From positions 124,001 through 188,000 of the forward strand of contig NZ_CANMFD010000004.1 of NCBI RefSeq assembly GCF_947496995.1: DNA of 64,000 nucleotides. The letters run 5' to 3'. Of this stretch, positions 43,192 to 53,282 are shown piece after piece (within the stretch, counting starts at the first letter, position 1; each line of letters begins with the position of its first letter). Origin of the DNA: an uncultured Roseibium sp. (GTDB lineage Bacteria; Pseudomonadota; Alphaproteobacteria; Rhizobiales; Stappiaceae). A program made the translations under genes and the position numbers. The notes beneath the pieces were generated by a model, which ran no database searches, had not been told where the DNA came from, and saw only the letters and a program-made list of their open reading frames with translations.

Positions 43192-45582
43192 TCAGAGCTG
43201 GTTCGCATCCGCTCCGCCGTCCGCCTCGTCCTCTTCTCCGATCATCCCGGCGGCAGCAGCGCCTGCCGCGGCAATCTGCGCGGCATCCGGCGAGACGGAC
43301 CCGTGCTCGTCGTTGCCGCCCGCAACCCGCACGGTCACCTGACGATGGGCGAATTTGATGCCGTTCTCCTCGAAGAGATCCCGCAGTCCCGCATAGACGA
43401 CCTTGCGCAACTCGAACTGTTTGCCGGGTTTGGTGGTGAATTTCACCCGGGCGATCATCGCCGAATCCTCCATGGACATGATGCCCTGGGATTTCAGCGG
43501 TGCCAGGAACATCGGGCCGAAATATTCGTCGTCCATCAGCTCCTTGCCAAAATTCTTGATGATCTTGCGCATCTTTTCGACGTCCGTATCGTAAGTGACA
43601 CGGAAGGCGAGCTTCATCACAGCCCAGTCGCGGGAAAAGTTCTCGACCTGCTGGATCTCGCCGAAGGGGATTGTCGTCAGCGCACCCCGGTGATGACGCA
43701 GCTGCATGGAGCGGATCGAGATCTTCTCCACCACGCCCTTGGCGCTGCCGATATCGATGTATTCGCCTTTGCGGAAGGCGTCGTCGATCAGGTAGAAGGC
43801 GCCCGAGAAAATATCGCGGATGAGCGTCTGAGCCCCGAAACCGATGGCCAGGCCGACGACACCGGCACCAGCGAACAGCGGGGCAATGTTCACACCAAGC
43901 TCCGACAGCACCACCATGGAGGCGATCACCACGATTGTGATCAGCAGGAAGTTCCGGAAGATGGGCAACAGCGTCGCGATCCGGCTTTCCCCTGCCCCGC
44001 CGACTTCCGCCTCCTCGTCCGTTTCGGCGGGGGCTTCCTTGGCGATCTGCCGGTCGATGAGGATCTTGACCGCCTCGTAAGCCATATACCCCAGGAACAC
44101 GACCAGCAGCACCTCGACAAAGGAGCCGATCAGCGAGCCGCTGCCGGCAAGCGGCAGCCCCCACCAGGAGGCAAGAAGATCAAGGGAACCGAAGGCGACC
44201 AGAATGACGGCGCCCCGGTCGAAAAGGTCCCGGAAAGGCGTACGCCGTGCTTCCCGTTCCGCGGCCTCCGCCCGGGCCTGGGCCAGGGCGCTTTCCGGGT
44301 CGTCATTTCCGCCTTCGCTCTCCTCCGCCCGCTTGATGTCTTCAACGATTTTCGCCTGGGCGTCCGCCGTGTCGAGCCGCGGAAGAAGCACCCTGTCGAT
44401 AATCAGGATCAGGATGCCATAAGCGAAGGCGGCCAGAAGCAGCACCTGGATCGGCGCGCCGACCAGTCCGGTCGCATCGGGCAGATCCAGAAGGATACGG
44501 ACCGCGGAGATGCTCCACGCCAGGATCAGATAAAGGATCGCGAGATAGTGCCAGATACGGGCAAGCACCTTGCGCCAGAGCGGACACGCATCGCCTTCCC
44601 GTCCCCGGATAAGCCGGGCGATCACCCTGCGGTAGACAACGGTAATTCCCAGAAGGATCAGCATGGAGAGCGCCGAAGCGCCGATCAATGCGATCTTGTG
44701 AGCGTCGTTCGACAGGCCGAGACGTTCCATCCAGATGCAGAAGGCCACAGCGGCAAGCGAAACGCCCGAGCCGACGAGAAGCGTTCTGTAAAGCCCGGTC
44801 GCCTCTCTGTTGGACAGCACAAGAAGGCGGTGCGTTTCGGCGTCGGGCGCGAACAGGTTGAGCCAGATGACACGCAGCAGCATGAAGACCGAAACGACGC
44901 TGAGCACCACGAGTGCCGTCTCGTTGGCGGCTTGCAGGCCGGTGCCGACAACCAGATAGACAACCGCGGCAACCGCGAAGAACAACGCGACACCGACAGC
45001 CATCAACAGCGCGCGCAGATAAAGATAGATGATCTTGTCGGACCGGCTGTAGACGTCCGCCTTGTAGAGGAATTCGAACTGCCGGTGTCCCCACCTGCTG
45101 AGCAGCGCATATGCTACAAGGCCCACCGCGATGGCGATCACCACGTCGGTAAGCACCGCTGGAAGCCAGCCCGGCCCCTGGCCCTCGCCGCGAGCGCTCA
45201 GGATGTTCTTTATGGATTGGTGGATCGTCGGAATTTCCCCGACGATCGACTTGAATTCGTTACGGGCTTCGACCGCATCGTCGGAAAACCCTTCCAGCGC
45301 CTCGATCAGGCCTGCGCCCGCGCCTTCCTCGTTTTCATCGCCTTGTGCTGCCGCCGCGTCTGCAGTCCCGCTCGCCTCATCTGTCCCGGAGGAAGCCGCA
45401 GCGCCTTGTTCAGCCCCGACGAGGCTTTTGAATGTGCCGGGAACTCCCTGCGCATGCGCCTCGAAAGGTCCGGCGAGAACGGCAAGACCGAATACGCTCA
45501 ATGCCAGCACCCAGGGGGCTGCCATTCGCAGCACGTCCCGACCCGGGTGAAAACGTGCGGGAAGTCTGATTGAAAAGCGCAT
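43192..45582 (-). CDS. Large MscS-type mechanosensitive channel
   Basis: The 796-aa inner-membrane protein has a signal-like N-terminus (ending EAHAQ, near residue 45), a periplasmic stretch, then about eight to ten membrane helices. The MscS pore and beta domain lie near the C-terminal third: VVGLAIGFGAQTLIRDIFSG (about 573-592), followed by GEYIDIGSAKGVVEKISIRS. It is longer than E. coli MscS (286 aa) and closer to the large family members. It should open under osmotic down-shock. Glycosyltransferase-like genes follow on the same strand. Confidence 0.93.
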   Translation of the reverse strand: MRFSIRLPARFHPGRDVLRMAAPWVLALSVFGLAVLAGPFEAHAQGVPGTFKSLVGAEQGAAASSGTDEASGTADAAAAQGDENEEGAGAGLIEALEGFSDDAVEARNEFKSIVGEIPTIHQSIKNILSARGEGQGPGWLPAVLTDVVIAIAVGLVAYALLSRWGHRQFEFLYKADVYSRSDKIIYLYLRALLMAVGVALFFAVAAVVYLVVGTGLQAANETALVVLSVVSVFMLLRVIWLNLFAPDAETHRLLVLSNREATGLYRTLLVGSGVSLAAVAFCIWMERLGLSNDAHKIALIGASALSMLILLGITVVYRRVIARLIRGREGDACPLWRKVLARIWHYLAILYLILAWSISAVRILLDLPDATGLVGAPIQVLLLAAFAYGILILIIDRVLLPRLDTADAQAKIVEDIKRAEESEGGNDDPESALAQARAEAAEREARRTPFRDLFDRGAVILVAFGSLDLLASWWGLPLAGSGSLIGSFVEVLLVVFLGYMAYEAVKILIDRQIAKEAPAETDEEAEVGGAGESRIATLLPIFRNFLLITIVVIASMVVLSELGVNIAPLFAGAGVVGLAIGFGAQTLIRDIFSGAFYLIDDAFRKGEYIDIGSAKGVVEKISIRSMQLRHHRGALTTIPFGEIQQVENFSRDWAVMKLAFRVTYDTDVEKMRKIIKNFGKELMDDEYFGPMFLAPLKSQGIMSMEDSAMIARVKFTTKPGKQFELRKVVYAGLRDLFEENGIKFAHRQVTVRVAGGNDEHGSVSPDAAQIAAAGAAAAGMIGEEDEADGGADANQL

Positions 45583-45684
45583 ATTGGCCCCACGGCAAGT
45601 CGCGTTGACGGTTCCTGTCTTTGTTAAGCACGGTTCCAGGTATTTTAAAAGTTATCCGGCCCGTTGCAGGAGGAACCAGCAAAA

Positions 45685-45712
45685 AAAGGCCCGGCGTGCG
45701 GACCGGGCCTTT
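45685..45712 (-). terminator. Intrinsic terminator, first copy after DUF2336 gene
   Basis: AAAGGCCCGG (45685-45694) pairs perfectly with CCGGGCCTTT (45703-45712). Seven T residues follow on the minus strand, giving a strong stop. Confidence 0.9.
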
Positions 45713-45733
45713 GACTGCGAATGACATATTTAA

Positions 45734-45765
45734 AAGGCCTCCAATCGAGATCGATTGGAGGCCTT
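45734..45765 (-). terminator. Intrinsic terminator, second (proximal) copy after DUF2336 gene
   Basis: AAGGCCTCCAATCGA (45734-45748) pairs perfectly with TCGATTGGAGGCCTT (45751-45765), with only a 2-nt gap. TTTTAAAT follows on the minus strand. It is the first hairpin reached after the DUF2336 stop at 45803; the other follows within 22 bases. Confidence 0.88.
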
Positions 45766-45802
45766 GAACGGGATCGCCTTCAGGATGTCGAGGCTTCAGG
45801 CC

Positions 45803-46888
45803 TCAATGAAGGACGATGTTCTGCCAGTGCGACATCTTGCGCTTGGCTTCTGCAACGCTCATGCGCTCGAACAGGTTCATCGCGTCGCTGCGCGCTTCCT
45901 GCGTCAGGCGGTGACGCCAGGGGCCGATGGAAAGCAGAGACCCGACGGTGATGGAGGAAAAGCCGAATGCTTTGGCCAGGATCACGAAAGGCTCCGGATC
46001 CGGACGCACCATCCAGTGGCTCACTTCTTCAACTCCGCAGCGGACAAGCCAGGCGAAGGTTGCGACGACTTCGGCAAAGCGGTCCTCGGAAGCGAAACGG
46101 CGCAAGGCGGCTTCGTTGACCATGCCACGCTTCGCAAGCAGGATGATCCGGCTGCGCGCGGTTTCGAAATCATAGCGGCTCAGCCAGTACTGGTTCGACA
46201 TGCGCTGGGCCGCAACCTGCGCTGCTTCCTCGACACGTTCAGCTTCGTCGTTGCGTCCCGCCGCCTGGAGTTTCTGGCGAACCTCTTCGCTGGCCACCGA
46301 GACAAGGCTACTGATATGCGCCTGGGCAAGATCGGCGCGTTCACTCAGCGAGAGCTGCAGGGTAGCGTCCGAAGCCGCGTCGCTGATCAGGGCCATCACC
46401 GACGCGTTGGAAAGACAGGCACCGTCGTTGCCGGCAACCTTGCGTTTTACCTTGAGATCCCCCGTCCGCACCAGGATATCCGTCAGTTCCTCGGAAAGAA
46501 CTTCGCGCTGGGCAATTGCGAAACGGTGGGCATTGCTGCGTTTTTCCGCGATCTTGATCAGGTCCGCGTCGCGCAGGACAGTCGATCTGAGAAGAATGGG
46601 TTCGGCCACCTCGATGTCGTCATCGGCAAGGCGGCGGATCGTTTCTTCCGGTCCGCGGCGAAGACTGGACATCTGGTCAGCCACATAACGCCGGACCTCT
46701 GCCTCGACCATGTCGACCAGACGCAAAAGAACAGAGTCGTATATATCGACTTGCTCATCCGAACACCGGTCTGAGGTCAATGCGAACAATGTCGCCACAT
46801 GTCGGGCCAGTTCCGCCCGTCTGGCGCTGCCAGCTTCCCCGGTCAGCTCCGAAAAGTTTACCAGTTCTGTTTTCAACGCTTCCGTCAT
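45803..46888 (-). CDS. DUF2336 domain-containing protein
   Basis: The 361-aa, mainly alpha-helical, soluble protein shows the HEAT-like repeat pattern of DUF2336 (for example SSLRRGPEETIRRLADDDIE and REVLSEELTDILVRTGD). The domain is common in alphaproteobacteria and of unknown function. I chose ATG 46888 (MTEALKTELVNF) because the upstream in-frame extension to 47077 is AT-rich and unlike the family, but the ribosome-binding site is weak and the true start is uncertain. Two tandem terminators follow the gene. Confidence 0.85.
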   Translation of the reverse strand: MTEALKTELVNFSELTGEAGSARRAELARHVATLFALTSDRCSDEQVDIYDSVLLRLVDMVEAEVRRYVADQMSSLRRGPEETIRRLADDDIEVAEPILLRSTVLRDADLIKIAEKRSNAHRFAIAQREVLSEELTDILVRTGDLKVKRKVAGNDGACLSNASVMALISDAASDATLQLSLSERADLAQAHISSLVSVASEEVRQKLQAAGRNDEAERVEEAAQVAAQRMSNQYWLSRYDFETARSRIILLAKRGMVNEAALRRFASEDRFAEVVATFAWLVRCGVEEVSHWMVRPDPEPFVILAKAFGFSSITVGSLLSIGPWRHRLTQEARSDAMNLFERMSVAEAKRKMSHWQNIVLH

Positions 46889-47595
46889 GCTTCGATACCA
46901 GTTCTCAAATTTTTGCCTATCGGCGGTGATACCGAAGATGAAGCCGAGTTTTAAAAAAGAACAAAACTCCCGTTCCGAGAATGTAATTATCTTTTTTTCA
47001 AAATTGAGAACAATTGTAACATCACGGCGCAGAGTGAATTCAAGATATTGAAAATAAAGGATTTTTCTGGAATTCACATCCAGTTAACCGAGTGAACAAG
47101 CAGCCCGGTAAATCACTCTTCTTTGCTGAAATAGCTCCTGAATGGAGGTTTCCCGGACAAAAGGGCGGGCGAAAATCATCGGTTTGTTAATGCGCGTTGC
47201 GTCAAATTTCAGCGGATCAAGCCGGTAAATATAGATCATTTGACAGTCCGTACGGCAGCCGGACTAACGGATTGCCGGCTTTCATAACCCCATGGAAAGA
47301 GGCGATCCAGCGACGTCGGCGGGCAAAACCCGCAGTTATATGATCCATATTTATAGCCTTACACGACACTTCCCGGAGGCTCTAAGCCAGCAAACTTGTC
47401 TCGCGCTGTCGCTGAAGGCCCGGTCAGGGAAATTCTTGAAGGCTTTCTCCTTCAGGCCACCGGAAAAAGCGACACTCGGCGCACTCGGCGCAGAGCCCCG
47501 GATCCGACGGGCCGAGCAATTGCGGGCCGACAGGGCGCTGAAAGAGAGCCGGCGGGAAATTCGCCGCCGCACTCTCCTCGTTGATGGCGACGCCT
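46889..47595. other. Intergenic stretch upstream of DUF2336 gene
   Basis: About 700 bases between DUF2336 and indolepyruvate oxidoreductase genes hold no supported gene. Bases 46900-47080 are AT-rich and would contain the DUF2336 promoter or extended N-terminus. Short frames elsewhere lack good start sites. Confidence 0.55.
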
Positions 47596-50500
47596 TTATT
47601 CTGCGGCGTCGAGCATGAGCTTTGAAACCTCGGCACCATCGTTGCCGCCGTCATTGCTCGTGTGCAGCTGTTCTAGCAGCATCAGACGCTTTTCCGTGGC
47701 CTTTTGCATGTTCCCGGCCTTCACCGGACCGAAGCCGCGGACAAGATCCGGCACACGGGCCAGCTCGACCAGCAGCCCGTAGTTGCCACCCGGCAACCGG
47801 TTCAGGATCTCCGCGACATCCGCTTCATACTGGGTGATCAGAGCCCGTTCGGCCCGGCGCTCGGCGTTCCGCGCGAAGGGATCGAACCACTTGCCGCGAA
47901 TACCCTTGAACTTCGCCAGCATCTTGAAGACGCTGAACACCCAGGGACCGAAGGCCATCTTTTCCGGTCTGCCGGTCTTGGGATCCTTGCGATGGGCGAT
48001 GATCGGCGGCGCCAGATGCACCTTGAGCTTCCGCGGATTCTCGAACCGCTGGGCGATTTTCCGGCGGAAGTCCGAATCGGAATAAAGCCGGGCGACTTCA
48101 TACTCATCCTTGTAGGCCATCACCTTGAAAAGGAAATCGGCAACGGTCCGCGTCAGACGCAGGGTCCCCGGCCCGTGGGCCTCGTCCGCGGCCTTGACCT
48201 TGCCCACAAGCTCCCGGTAGCGGGCTGCATAGGCTGCATCCTGGTAGGCGGTCAGCTCCTGCGCATTGAAGTCGATTTTCTCGTCGAGGCCGAATTCGCG
48301 CGGCTTTGTCTCGGCCGGAAGCGCGTTCAGCAGTTTTTCCGCATCGGCAGCCAGAACACGCCCGGCCCGGAATGCCTTGATATTGCTTGCAACCGAAGCG
48401 CCGTTGAGTTCCAGGGCCGTCTCGATGGCATAATCGGTGATCGGCAGGCCGCCGCTCTGATAGGCCATGCCGACAAGCAGCATGTTGGCATAGATGGCAT
48501 CGCCCAGAAGCTTTTCGGCGATATCTGCCGCGTTCACGGCAAGATAGGTGCCGGACGCCGCGCTCAGGGCGGTGTCCATGCGCTTTTCATCGAAGGAAAG
48601 GGTCTGCTTCAGGACAAATTCTGCCGTCGGCGCGACCTTCGTATTCGCCACGGTCAGGGTCTGACCGCGATGCGTCATCGCGAGCTGGTCCGCATTGGTG
48701 GCCACGACCATGTCGCTGGCAATCAGCAGATCGAGACTGGCCGCTGGAACGCGCGGCCCTTCGATGGACCTGTCGCTCGCCGCAAAGCGGATATGCGAGG
48801 TGACCGGGCCGCCTTTCTGGGCAAGGCCGGTCATGTCCAGCGTGGACGCCTGTTTGCCGTCCACATGGGCGGCCATGGCAAGGACGGCGCTGATGGTCGT
48901 CACGCCCATGCCGCCTATACCGGCTACCAGGGCATTGCGGGTGCGTTCGAGCGAGGCCAGGACCGGCTGCGGCAGGTCAGCCACCAGCGCATCGATATCG
49001 ACATCGGCCTTCTTCGGCTTCTTCAGCTCCGCGCCCTCGATCTCCACGAAAGACGGACAGAACCCCTTGATGCAGGAAAAGTCCTTGTTGCAGCTCGACT
49101 GGTTGATCACCCGCTTTTCGCCGAACGGGGTTGCCAGCGGCTCGACCGACAGGCAGTTCGACTGAACCGAGCAGTCGCCGCAGCCCTCGCAGACACGATC
49201 GTTGATGAACAGCCGCTTGTCCGGATCGGGAAACAGGCCGCGCTTGCGCCGGCGGCGTTTTTCCGCCGCACATGTCTGGTCATAGACAATGACGGAAACG
49301 CCCTTGAAGGACTGCATTTCCGTCTGCACATCCATCAGTTCGTCGCGGTGATGCACCTTCGTGCCCGGTGCGATCGGCGACCAGGAGCCGTAATTTTCCG
49401 GGTTCTCCGAAACGATTGCTATCCGTTCCACCCCTTCCGCCTCGAGCTGACGGGTAATCTGCGGAACGGAGAGCTGGCCGTCGACCTTCTGGCCGCCGGT
49501 CATGGCGACCGCATCATTGTAGAGAATCTTGTAGGTGATCGGCACATTCGATGCCAGCGCCTGCCGGATCGCCAGAATGCCGGAATGGAAATAGGTGCCG
49601 TCGCCGACATTGGCGAAGACGTGGCTGTCCCCGGAAAACGGCTGCTGGCCGACCCACAGAATACCCTCGCCGCCCATGGCGATCTGGCCCTCCGTGGTGC
49701 GCCCGGCCATTTCCGTCATGGCATGACAGCCGATCCCCGGCAGCGAGCGGGAGCCTTCGGGCGTCAGTGTCGAGGTCGAATGCGGGCAACCGGAACAGAA
49801 ATAGGGAATGCGGGCAGCGCGCTCCGCGTGGCCCTGCGCCCACATGACCTGATGGGTCATGCGGCTGGCAACGGCGCGCATATCTTCGGAAATCACCTCA
49901 TCCGGCAACCAGGTCATCAGGCCTTCGATGAGTTCTGCGACCGAGAGCTCAAGCACATCGGACAGGAACGGCGCTCCGTCCGGCCGCCGTTTGCCCCAGA
50001 TTTCAGGCCGGCTCATATGCGGCCAGTGATAGAAGATTTCCTTGATCTGCGGTTCCATGAAGCCGCGCTTGTGCTCGACGACGAGCAGGCGTTCGGCGCC
50101 ACGGGCAAATTCGCGCAGGCCCTGCGGTTCCAGTGGCCAGGTCATGGCGACCTTGTAGACGGCAAGGCCCAGGTCTTTGGCGAAATCTTCCGAAATGCCC
50201 ATCAGGTCCAGCGCCTGCAACAGGTCGCGATACGCCTTGCCCGATGTAACGATACCCAGCTTGGCCTGACCGCGCGTGCCGAAGGCCACCCGGTCGAGGC
50301 CGTTGGCGCGTGCGTATATATGCGTCGCCGGAATGCGAATGTCGCGCAGCAGGCGTTCGGTTTCCAGCCGGTTGGCGAGAAGCAGATCGCGGTTCTGGCG
50401 GTAGTCCTTGCGCGGGTCGCCCTCGAGCGGGCGAACGAGCTGCAACCGCTTCGGAGAGATATCAATCGTCGCCGAGGCATCCATGGTGTCCGCGACACAG

Positions 50501-51117
50501 ATAAGCGCGGTCCATAGGCCTGTGAAGCGCGACATCTCCAGTCCGTGCAGACCATAGTCGAGCACGTCCTGGATATCGGAGGGATTGAGCACCGGAATTT
50601 CCGCATGCTCGAAATAGAATTCGCTCTGCGCCGGCAGGATGGAGGACTTGGCAAGATGATCGTCACCGGCAAGAGCCAGAACGCCGCCGTTGCGGTCGGT
50701 GCCGGAGGCATTCGCCTGACGCAGCACATCCCCTGCCCGGTCGACGCCCGGCGACTTGCCGTACCAGATACCGAAGACGCCGTCGTAATCCGTGGCGCGG
50801 CCGGTGCCGCCTTCGCCGCGCAGTTTCTGACTGCCCCAGACGGCGGTCGCGCCCAGTTCCTCGTTCACGCCCGGTTTGAAGACGACGTCATGGGGCTTGA
50901 GATGGCGCTGCGCCCGCATCAGTTCCGTGTCATAGCCCGCAAGCGGAGAGCCGCGATAGCCGGAGATGAACCCGCCGGTTTTCAGACCCGCCTGCCGGTC
51001 GAGCCTTGCCCGGTCCAGAACCAGACGGACCAGCGCCTGTATCCCCGTCAGATAGACCCGCCCCTGAGTGGCGACATATTTGTCCTCAAGGGTCACCGCT
51101 GGCATATGCACGTTCAT
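47596..51117 (-). CDS. Indolepyruvate ferredoxin oxidoreductase, single-chain
   Basis: The 1173-aa enzyme decarboxylates aryl-pyruvates (from aromatic amino acids) to acyl-CoA using thiamine diphosphate and ferredoxin. The fused chain has an N-terminal pyruvate:ferredoxin-like region (from 25), a thiamine-binding part with GDGTYFHSG (near 509), a cysteine-rich region with CEGCGDCSVQSNC (near 640), and a C-terminal gamma-like domain (about 730-900). In other groups this enzyme is two subunits (IorA/IorB). It is divergent from an Lrp-type regulator, its likely controller. Confidence 0.93.
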   Translation of the reverse strand: MNVHMPAVTLEDKYVATQGRVYLTGIQALVRLVLDRARLDRQAGLKTGGFISGYRGSPLAGYDTELMRAQRHLKPHDVVFKPGVNEELGATAVWGSQKLRGEGGTGRATDYDGVFGIWYGKSPGVDRAGDVLRQANASGTDRNGGVLALAGDDHLAKSSILPAQSEFYFEHAEIPVLNPSDIQDVLDYGLHGLEMSRFTGLWTALICVADTMDASATIDISPKRLQLVRPLEGDPRKDYRQNRDLLLANRLETERLLRDIRIPATHIYARANGLDRVAFGTRGQAKLGIVTSGKAYRDLLQALDLMGISEDFAKDLGLAVYKVAMTWPLEPQGLREFARGAERLLVVEHKRGFMEPQIKEIFYHWPHMSRPEIWGKRRPDGAPFLSDVLELSVAELIEGLMTWLPDEVISEDMRAVASRMTHQVMWAQGHAERAARIPYFCSGCPHSTSTLTPEGSRSLPGIGCHAMTEMAGRTTEGQIAMGGEGILWVGQQPFSGDSHVFANVGDGTYFHSGILAIRQALASNVPITYKILYNDAVAMTGGQKVDGQLSVPQITRQLEAEGVERIAIVSENPENYGSWSPIAPGTKVHHRDELMDVQTEMQSFKGVSVIVYDQTCAAEKRRRRKRGLFPDPDKRLFINDRVCEGCGDCSVQSNCLSVEPLATPFGEKRVINQSSCNKDFSCIKGFCPSFVEIEGAELKKPKKADVDIDALVADLPQPVLASLERTRNALVAGIGGMGVTTISAVLAMAAHVDGKQASTLDMTGLAQKGGPVTSHIRFAASDRSIEGPRVPAASLDLLIASDMVVATNADQLAMTHRGQTLTVANTKVAPTAEFVLKQTLSFDEKRMDTALSAASGTYLAVNAADIAEKLLGDAIYANMLLVGMAYQSGGLPITDYAIETALELNGASVASNIKAFRAGRVLAADAEKLLNALPAETKPREFGLDEKIDFNAQELTAYQDAAYAARYRELVGKVKAADEAHGPGTLRLTRTVADFLFKVMAYKDEYEVARLYSDSDFRRKIAQRFENPRKLKVHLAPPIIAHRKDPKTGRPEKMAFGPWVFSVFKMLAKFKGIRGKWFDPFARNAERRAERALITQYEADVAEILNRLPGGNYGLLVELARVPDLVRGFGPVKAGNMQKATEKRLMLLEQLHTSNDGGNDGAEVSKLMLDAAE

Positions 51118-51263
51118 CCGATATCCTCTCCGACCGGCAATTCAGGCGCGCCGCCTCCCGGTCAACCTCTAGTCAGATAAATATCATCCTTTTCTCCGGC
51201 AAATTCTGTGCTATCGTCACGGGAAATCGCCCCGACACAGCATAAATATTCCCGAATCCCTCC

Positions 51264-51743
51264 ATGACAGACAAATATCTTCTCGACCCTTCCGACGTTC
51301 GCGTTCTTCGAGTCCTGCAGCGTGACGCCTCGCTGTCCATAGCCGAGGTCGCCAAGGAAGCCGGCATGAGCCAGACGCCCTGCTGGCGAAGGATCAAGCG
51401 GTTGAAGGAACAGGGCATTATCCGTCAGATCACCGCGATCATAGACAGGGAATCCGTCGGGCTCGGTTTCGTCGCCTATTCCTTCGTCAAGCTCGCGGTT
51501 CCCAGTCGCGACAACATGGAAACCTTCGACAAGCTGGTGCATCACTGGCCGGAGGTCGTCACTTGCGAACGCATCACCGGGGCGGTCGACTATCTTATAA
51601 AGGTAGTTACCGACGACATCAAAACCTACGACAATTTCCTCAGGCTGAAGCTGCTCGACAACACGCTGGTTTCAGACGTCCAGTCGCGTATCGTCGTCAA
51701 TACGGTCAAGGACACGGTCGCCCTGCCTCTGCGCGAGAGCTGA
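51264..51743 (+). CDS. Lrp/AsnC family transcriptional regulator
   Basis: The 159-aa protein has a helix-turn-helix (DPSDVRVLRVLQRDASLSIA; EAGMSQTPCWRRIKRLKEQG, about residues 5-50) and a RAM ligand-binding domain (about 75-150). It is divergent from the indolepyruvate oxidoreductase gene, 146 bp apart, with an AT-rich patch between. This is the normal layout for an Lrp activator of amino-acid breakdown. The ligand is probably an aromatic amino acid or its keto acid, as inference. Confidence 0.93.
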   Translation: MTDKYLLDPSDVRVLRVLQRDASLSIAEVAKEAGMSQTPCWRRIKRLKEQGIIRQITAIIDRESVGLGFVAYSFVKLAVPSRDNMETFDKLVHHWPEVVTCERITGAVDYLIKVVTDDIKTYDNFLRLKLLDNTLVSDVQSRIVVNTVKDTVALPLRES

Positions 51744-51758
51744 ACCACAAGACGCTTT

Positions 51759-53042
51759 TCACGCCATGAACCGGAGCGGCGACAGGCCTGTCGGATCCAG
51801 CACGGGCGTCTTGCCGGCGATCATCTCGGCAAGCAGCCGGCCGGTGATCGGTCCAAGCGTGAAGCCGTCATGCGCATGACCGAAATTCACCCATAGTCCC
51901 GGGATTGTCGGCGAAGCTCCGACAACGGGAAGGGAATCGGGCAGGCACGGCCGCGATCCCATCCACGGCGTGTCCTGCAATGGCCGACCGAGTGGCATGA
52001 GATCCTCCGCCCGCCGTCTCGCCATTGCGATAATCTTCGGATTGGGCGGGGCGTCGCGTTCCGCCAGTTCAACGCCGGTCGTCAGGCGGATGCCGTTGTC
52101 CGTCGGGGTCAGCACCAGGCCGTTGTCCACATCGACGAGCGGACGTGACAGGGAAGCCCCCGACAACGGCCGGTAATGCAAGTGATAGCCACGCTTGACC
52201 GCAAGCGGATAGGTCTCGCCCAGCGCCTTCATGATATCCTGCGACCAGGCGCCAAGCGCTATCACCGCATTTCCGGCAAAGACCGTGCCGCGTTCTCCAT
52301 CAAGCCGCCATCCCCCCCGCTTGCGCTGCAGCTTTGCGGCATCCGCTCGGAAATACCGGCCGCCTTCCCGAACGAATGTCCGCCACAAGGCGTCGACGAC
52401 CGCACCGGGGTTGGAGACGGAACAGCTTTCGGTCCAATGAACCCCTTTCATGCTCGCCGCCCTGCGGCCGGCGATTTTCAGGCCCGGTTCGAGCATGCCG
52501 ATCTCGCCGGCCGACAGCTCCTCATAGGCGACCCCGTAAACCCGCGCATAATAGCGCTCTGCGTCACCCTGGCTGTAGGAGGCCCCGGTCCGGTGCAGAT
52601 GGATCCAGCCGCCCTGCCGGTAGAAGCGGTCCGCATTCGCCGAGTGAGCAAGGTTGAGGTGTTCCTGAACCGCCAAGGCCCGCAGGGGAGCAACGACCCG
52701 CGAATAAAGTTCGGCGCCCCTCGGGCCACTGGCCGCGTGATAGCGCCGTAACCAGGGAAGCAGGCGCACCAGCGTTCCAAGGTCATAGGAAACGGCGCTC
52801 GATTGCCTGAACAGAACCCCCATCAGCTCCCGCGCACGCGAAGGCACGGCGTGCGGCACGAAGCCGTTGCGCTGAACAATGCCTGCATTGCCGAAGGATG
52901 CTTCCAGACCCGGGTGTGTCCGGTCGACCAGGGCAACGTCCAGACCCAGACGGCGCAGATGAAGCGCTGTCGAAACCCCGACGATGCCGGCACCGAGAAC
53001 CATCACCTCGAAAGACTGGTTTTGCTTTGCCTGCTTCGTCAT
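51759..53042 (-). CDS. FAD-dependent D-amino acid dehydrogenase-like protein (DadA type)
   Basis: The 427-aa oxidoreductase has the FAD-binding motif MVLGAGIVGVSTALHLRRLG (about residues 14-33) and a DAO-type C-terminus with GLWVNFGHAHDGFTLGPITG (about 379-398). Family members oxidise D-amino acids to keto acids. The stop is 15 bp from the convergent Lrp stop. It has no signal peptide and probably works at the inner face of the membrane. Confidence 0.88.
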   Translation of the reverse strand: MTKQAKQNQSFEVMVLGAGIVGVSTALHLRRLGLDVALVDRTHPGLEASFGNAGIVQRNGFVPHAVPSRARELMGVLFRQSSAVSYDLGTLVRLLPWLRRYHAASGPRGAELYSRVVAPLRALAVQEHLNLAHSANADRFYRQGGWIHLHRTGASYSQGDAERYYARVYGVAYEELSAGEIGMLEPGLKIAGRRAASMKGVHWTESCSVSNPGAVVDALWRTFVREGGRYFRADAAKLQRKRGGWRLDGERGTVFAGNAVIALGAWSQDIMKALGETYPLAVKRGYHLHYRPLSGASLSRPLVDVDNGLVLTPTDNGIRLTTGVELAERDAPPNPKIIAMARRRAEDLMPLGRPLQDTPWMGSRPCLPDSLPVVGASPTIPGLWVNFGHAHDGFTLGPITGRLLAEMIAGKTPVLDPTGLSPLRFMA

Positions 53043-53282
53043 TTCCTCAAGCCGCGAACTCCCGTACCGTCCCGTGCCGTCGAACGGATGGAAAAGTGCG
53101 GCCTGTCTCCCCTCGCGCGCCCTGCTTCCGCATGATTGCAGGCGCGAACCGTTTCAAAGCGCCAGGGTACGGACCCTGGATCGAGACTCATTCCGGCTTC
53201 ATGTGTTTCCATATCAATGCCGGTTGATCTAAAAGATGAGGAAGTGCTTCCCGCCCCACGTTTTTTCCGGAGACGAGTTTAG

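Noticed and set aside
42677..44164. Long minus-strand frame joining the partial glycosyltransferase to sequence inside the MscS gene
   Set aside because: The upstream part is an out-of-frame reading of the channel gene; the GTG at 43150 with GGAGGAG is a better start.
43303..45573. Long plus-strand frame across the MscS gene
   Set aside because: It is the antisense shadow of a clear membrane channel gene; its translation is low-complexity and charged.
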